Source of the DNA: Thermochromatium tepidum ATCC 43061
Lineage (GTDB): Bacteria > Pseudomonadota > Gammaproteobacteria > Chromatiales > Chromatiaceae
Reading direction: 5' to 3'
Assembly (NCBI RefSeq): GCF_009664085.1
Contig: NZ_CP039268.1
Span: 288,501 to 352,500 of the forward strand
DNA: 64,000 nt
Shown in pieces: positions 62,989 to 64,000 of this stretch. Numbering within the stretch: position 1 is the stretch's first letter; every line of letters begins with the position of its first letter. Below the pieces are notes generated by a model, which saw only the letters and a program-made list of their open reading frames with translations, was not told where the DNA came from and ran no database searches. The position numbers were made by a program, and so were the translations under genes.

Positions 62989-62989
62989 C

Positions 62990-63505
62990 ATGACCAAGCC
63001 CGCGCATCCACGTCCGGTCAGTCCGCGCAGTCAGTCGCGCCGTTATGCCGCGCTGGCGCTCTATCAATGGCATTTGACCGGCGACGATCCGATGTCGATC
63101 AAGCGTCATCTACTCGACGATCCCAAATGGCTCGATGCCATCGCCGCCTCACTCAATGAGGCAGGTGATGAGGACGAGCCGACCCCCGAGGAGCGTTTCA
63201 ATTTCAACGTCGAGCTGCTCGAAGAGCTGTTGAGCGGCGTGCCGGCGCATATCGAGGAGATCGACGCCCAGCTCGAGTGCTTTCTCGATCGTCCGATCAG
63301 TCAGGTCGATCCAGTGGAATTGGCGATCCTGCGCCTCGGCGCCTATGAGATCCTGTTTTCGGACAACATCCCGGACCGGGTTGCCATCAACGAGGCCGTC
63401 GAGCTGACCAAGCTGCTCGGGGCGCACGAGGGGTATAAGTATGTCAATGGGGTGCTCGACAAGATCGCCCGGCGCAAGGCCGGGGACCTGGAGCGCAAGC
63501 TCTGA
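62990..63505 (+). CDS. nusB: Transcription antitermination factor NusB
   Basis: The 171-residue RNA-binding helical protein works with NusE in rRNA antitermination. SQSRRYAALALYQWHLTG near residue 14 is the RNA-binding helix. Other signatures are DRPISQVDPVELAILRLGAYEI and IPDRVAINEAVELTKLLGAHEGYKYVNGVLDKIAR. The position after ribH is conserved in gammaproteobacteria. Confidence 0.95.
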   Translation: MTKPAHPRPVSPRSQSRRYAALALYQWHLTGDDPMSIKRHLLDDPKWLDAIAASLNEAGDEDEPTPEERFNFNVELLEELLSGVPAHIEEIDAQLECFLDRPISQVDPVELAILRLGAYEILFSDNIPDRVAINEAVELTKLLGAHEGYKYVNGVLDKIARRKAGDLERKL

Positions 63506-63514
63506 GGGGTCGGG

Positions 63515-64000
63515 GTGTCCGAGTTCGATCTGATCGCCCGCTATTTCGCCGCGCTTGGCCCCGAGCGCCCGGATGTCGTGCTCGGCGTCGGCGACGACTG
63601 CGCCCTGCTGGAGGTCCCCCCCGGACAGAGGTTGGCGGTGAGCATCGACACCCTCGTCTCCGGGGTGCACTTCTTCGCCGACTGCAACCCCGAGCACATC
63701 GGGCACAAAGCGCTGGCGGTCGGGCTCAGCGACCTGGCGGCCATGGGGGCGGAGCCAGCCTGGGCGACCCTGGCCCTGACCCTGCCTGCGCCCGAGGAGG
63801 ATTGGATCCGCGCCTTTACCCTCGGGCTCGGGCGCTTGGCGAACGTGCACGGGATGCATGTGGTTGGCGGCGACACCACGCGTGGCCCGCTGAGCGTAAC
63901 GGTACAGGTCCATGGTCTGGTGCCGAAGGGCGCGGCGATCCGGCGCTCGGGCGCGCGTCCAGGCGATGCCGTCTTTGTCAGTGGCACCCTCGGCGATGCG
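63515..64000 (+). CDS. thiL: Thiamine-monophosphate kinase (partial)
   Basis: The window ends inside this gene. It starts with GTG 63515 behind GAGGGG, 9 bases after nusB, giving VSEFDLIARYFAALGP. VLGVGDDCALLEVPPG and SIDTLVSGVHFF are the metal/ATP-binding segments of ThiL, and GDTTRGPLSVTVQVHG follows. ThiL makes thiamine pyrophosphate from the monophosphate. The last 162 codons visible cover the N-terminal domain and the start of the second. Confidence 0.94.
   Translation, partial: MSEFDLIARYFAALGPERPDVVLGVGDDCALLEVPPGQRLAVSIDTLVSGVHFFADCNPEHIGHKALAVGLSDLAAMGAEPAWATLALTLPAPEEDWIRAFTLGLGRLANVHGMHVVGGDTTRGPLSVTVQVHGLVPKGAAIRRSGARPGDAVFVSGTLGDA

Overview
This 64 kb, GC-rich and densely packed window looks like a chromosomal segment of a gammaproteobacterium, probably a purple sulfur bacterium of the Chromatiaceae type. 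That placement is an inference. It rests on the lptM-lysA-dapF-DUF484-xerC and glyA-nrdR-ribD-ribE-ribBA-ribH-nusB-thiL gene orders, a DsrC-type sulfur relay protein with both redox cysteines, and an energy-converting [NiFe] hydrogenase of the Ech type. No photosynthesis genes lie in the window.

Layout. 1-1.2 kb: the 3' end of ahcY, then metF and a strong terminator. 1.3-9.5 kb: a surface-polysaccharide locus (four glycosyltransferases, UDP-galactopyranose mutase, a flippase) in which an AAA ATPase plus a small PD-(D/E)XK-like protein are embedded with overlapping reading frames. 9.5-13 kb: a decayed accessory patch. It holds an intact TnpB element inserted precisely into a DUF433 antitoxin gene, a DUF5615 toxin pseudogene with an in-frame stop, a Phd/YefM-like antitoxin, a scar made of the two ends of a manC-like gene, and several REP-like motifs. 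13-19.5 kb: membrane protein, sulfotransferase, a 61-bp-spaced palindrome array, xerC/DUF484/dapF/methyltransferase/lysA/lptM, then a second, decayed TnpB copy.

20.2-28.7 kb is the most interesting part. It is an apparently single operon on the minus strand with the order of a type IV pilus (Pil-Chp) chemosensory system: PilG-like, PilH-like, CheW/PilI-like, PilJ-like receptor (with a one-base frameshift) and a 1133-residue ChpA-like CheA with receiver. It continues without a gap into a secreted PF03640-type protein and a seven-helix microbial rhodopsin. The rhodopsin keeps the retinal lysine but lacks both pump carboxylates. The simplest reading is a light-input branch for surface motility or related signalling.

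29-41.7 kb: META-domain protein, DegT/DnrJ aminotransferase, two-receiver diguanylate cyclase, HrpA helicase, BASS-family transporter, tRNA-Thr, an EAL-CBS-GGDEF protein and a DPM1-like glycosyltransferase. 41.8-49 kb: an Ech-type hydrogenase split between echB and echC by about 2 kb of foreign-looking DNA. 49-57.4 kb: frameshifted ArsB/NhaD-type transporter, DsrC paralogue, DUF3050, RluE, AmpD, NadC, CbpA, an internally deleted TnpB, a hydrolase and a glycine-zipper lipoprotein. 57.5-64 kb: the glyA to thiL block of one-carbon, riboflavin and thiamine genes.
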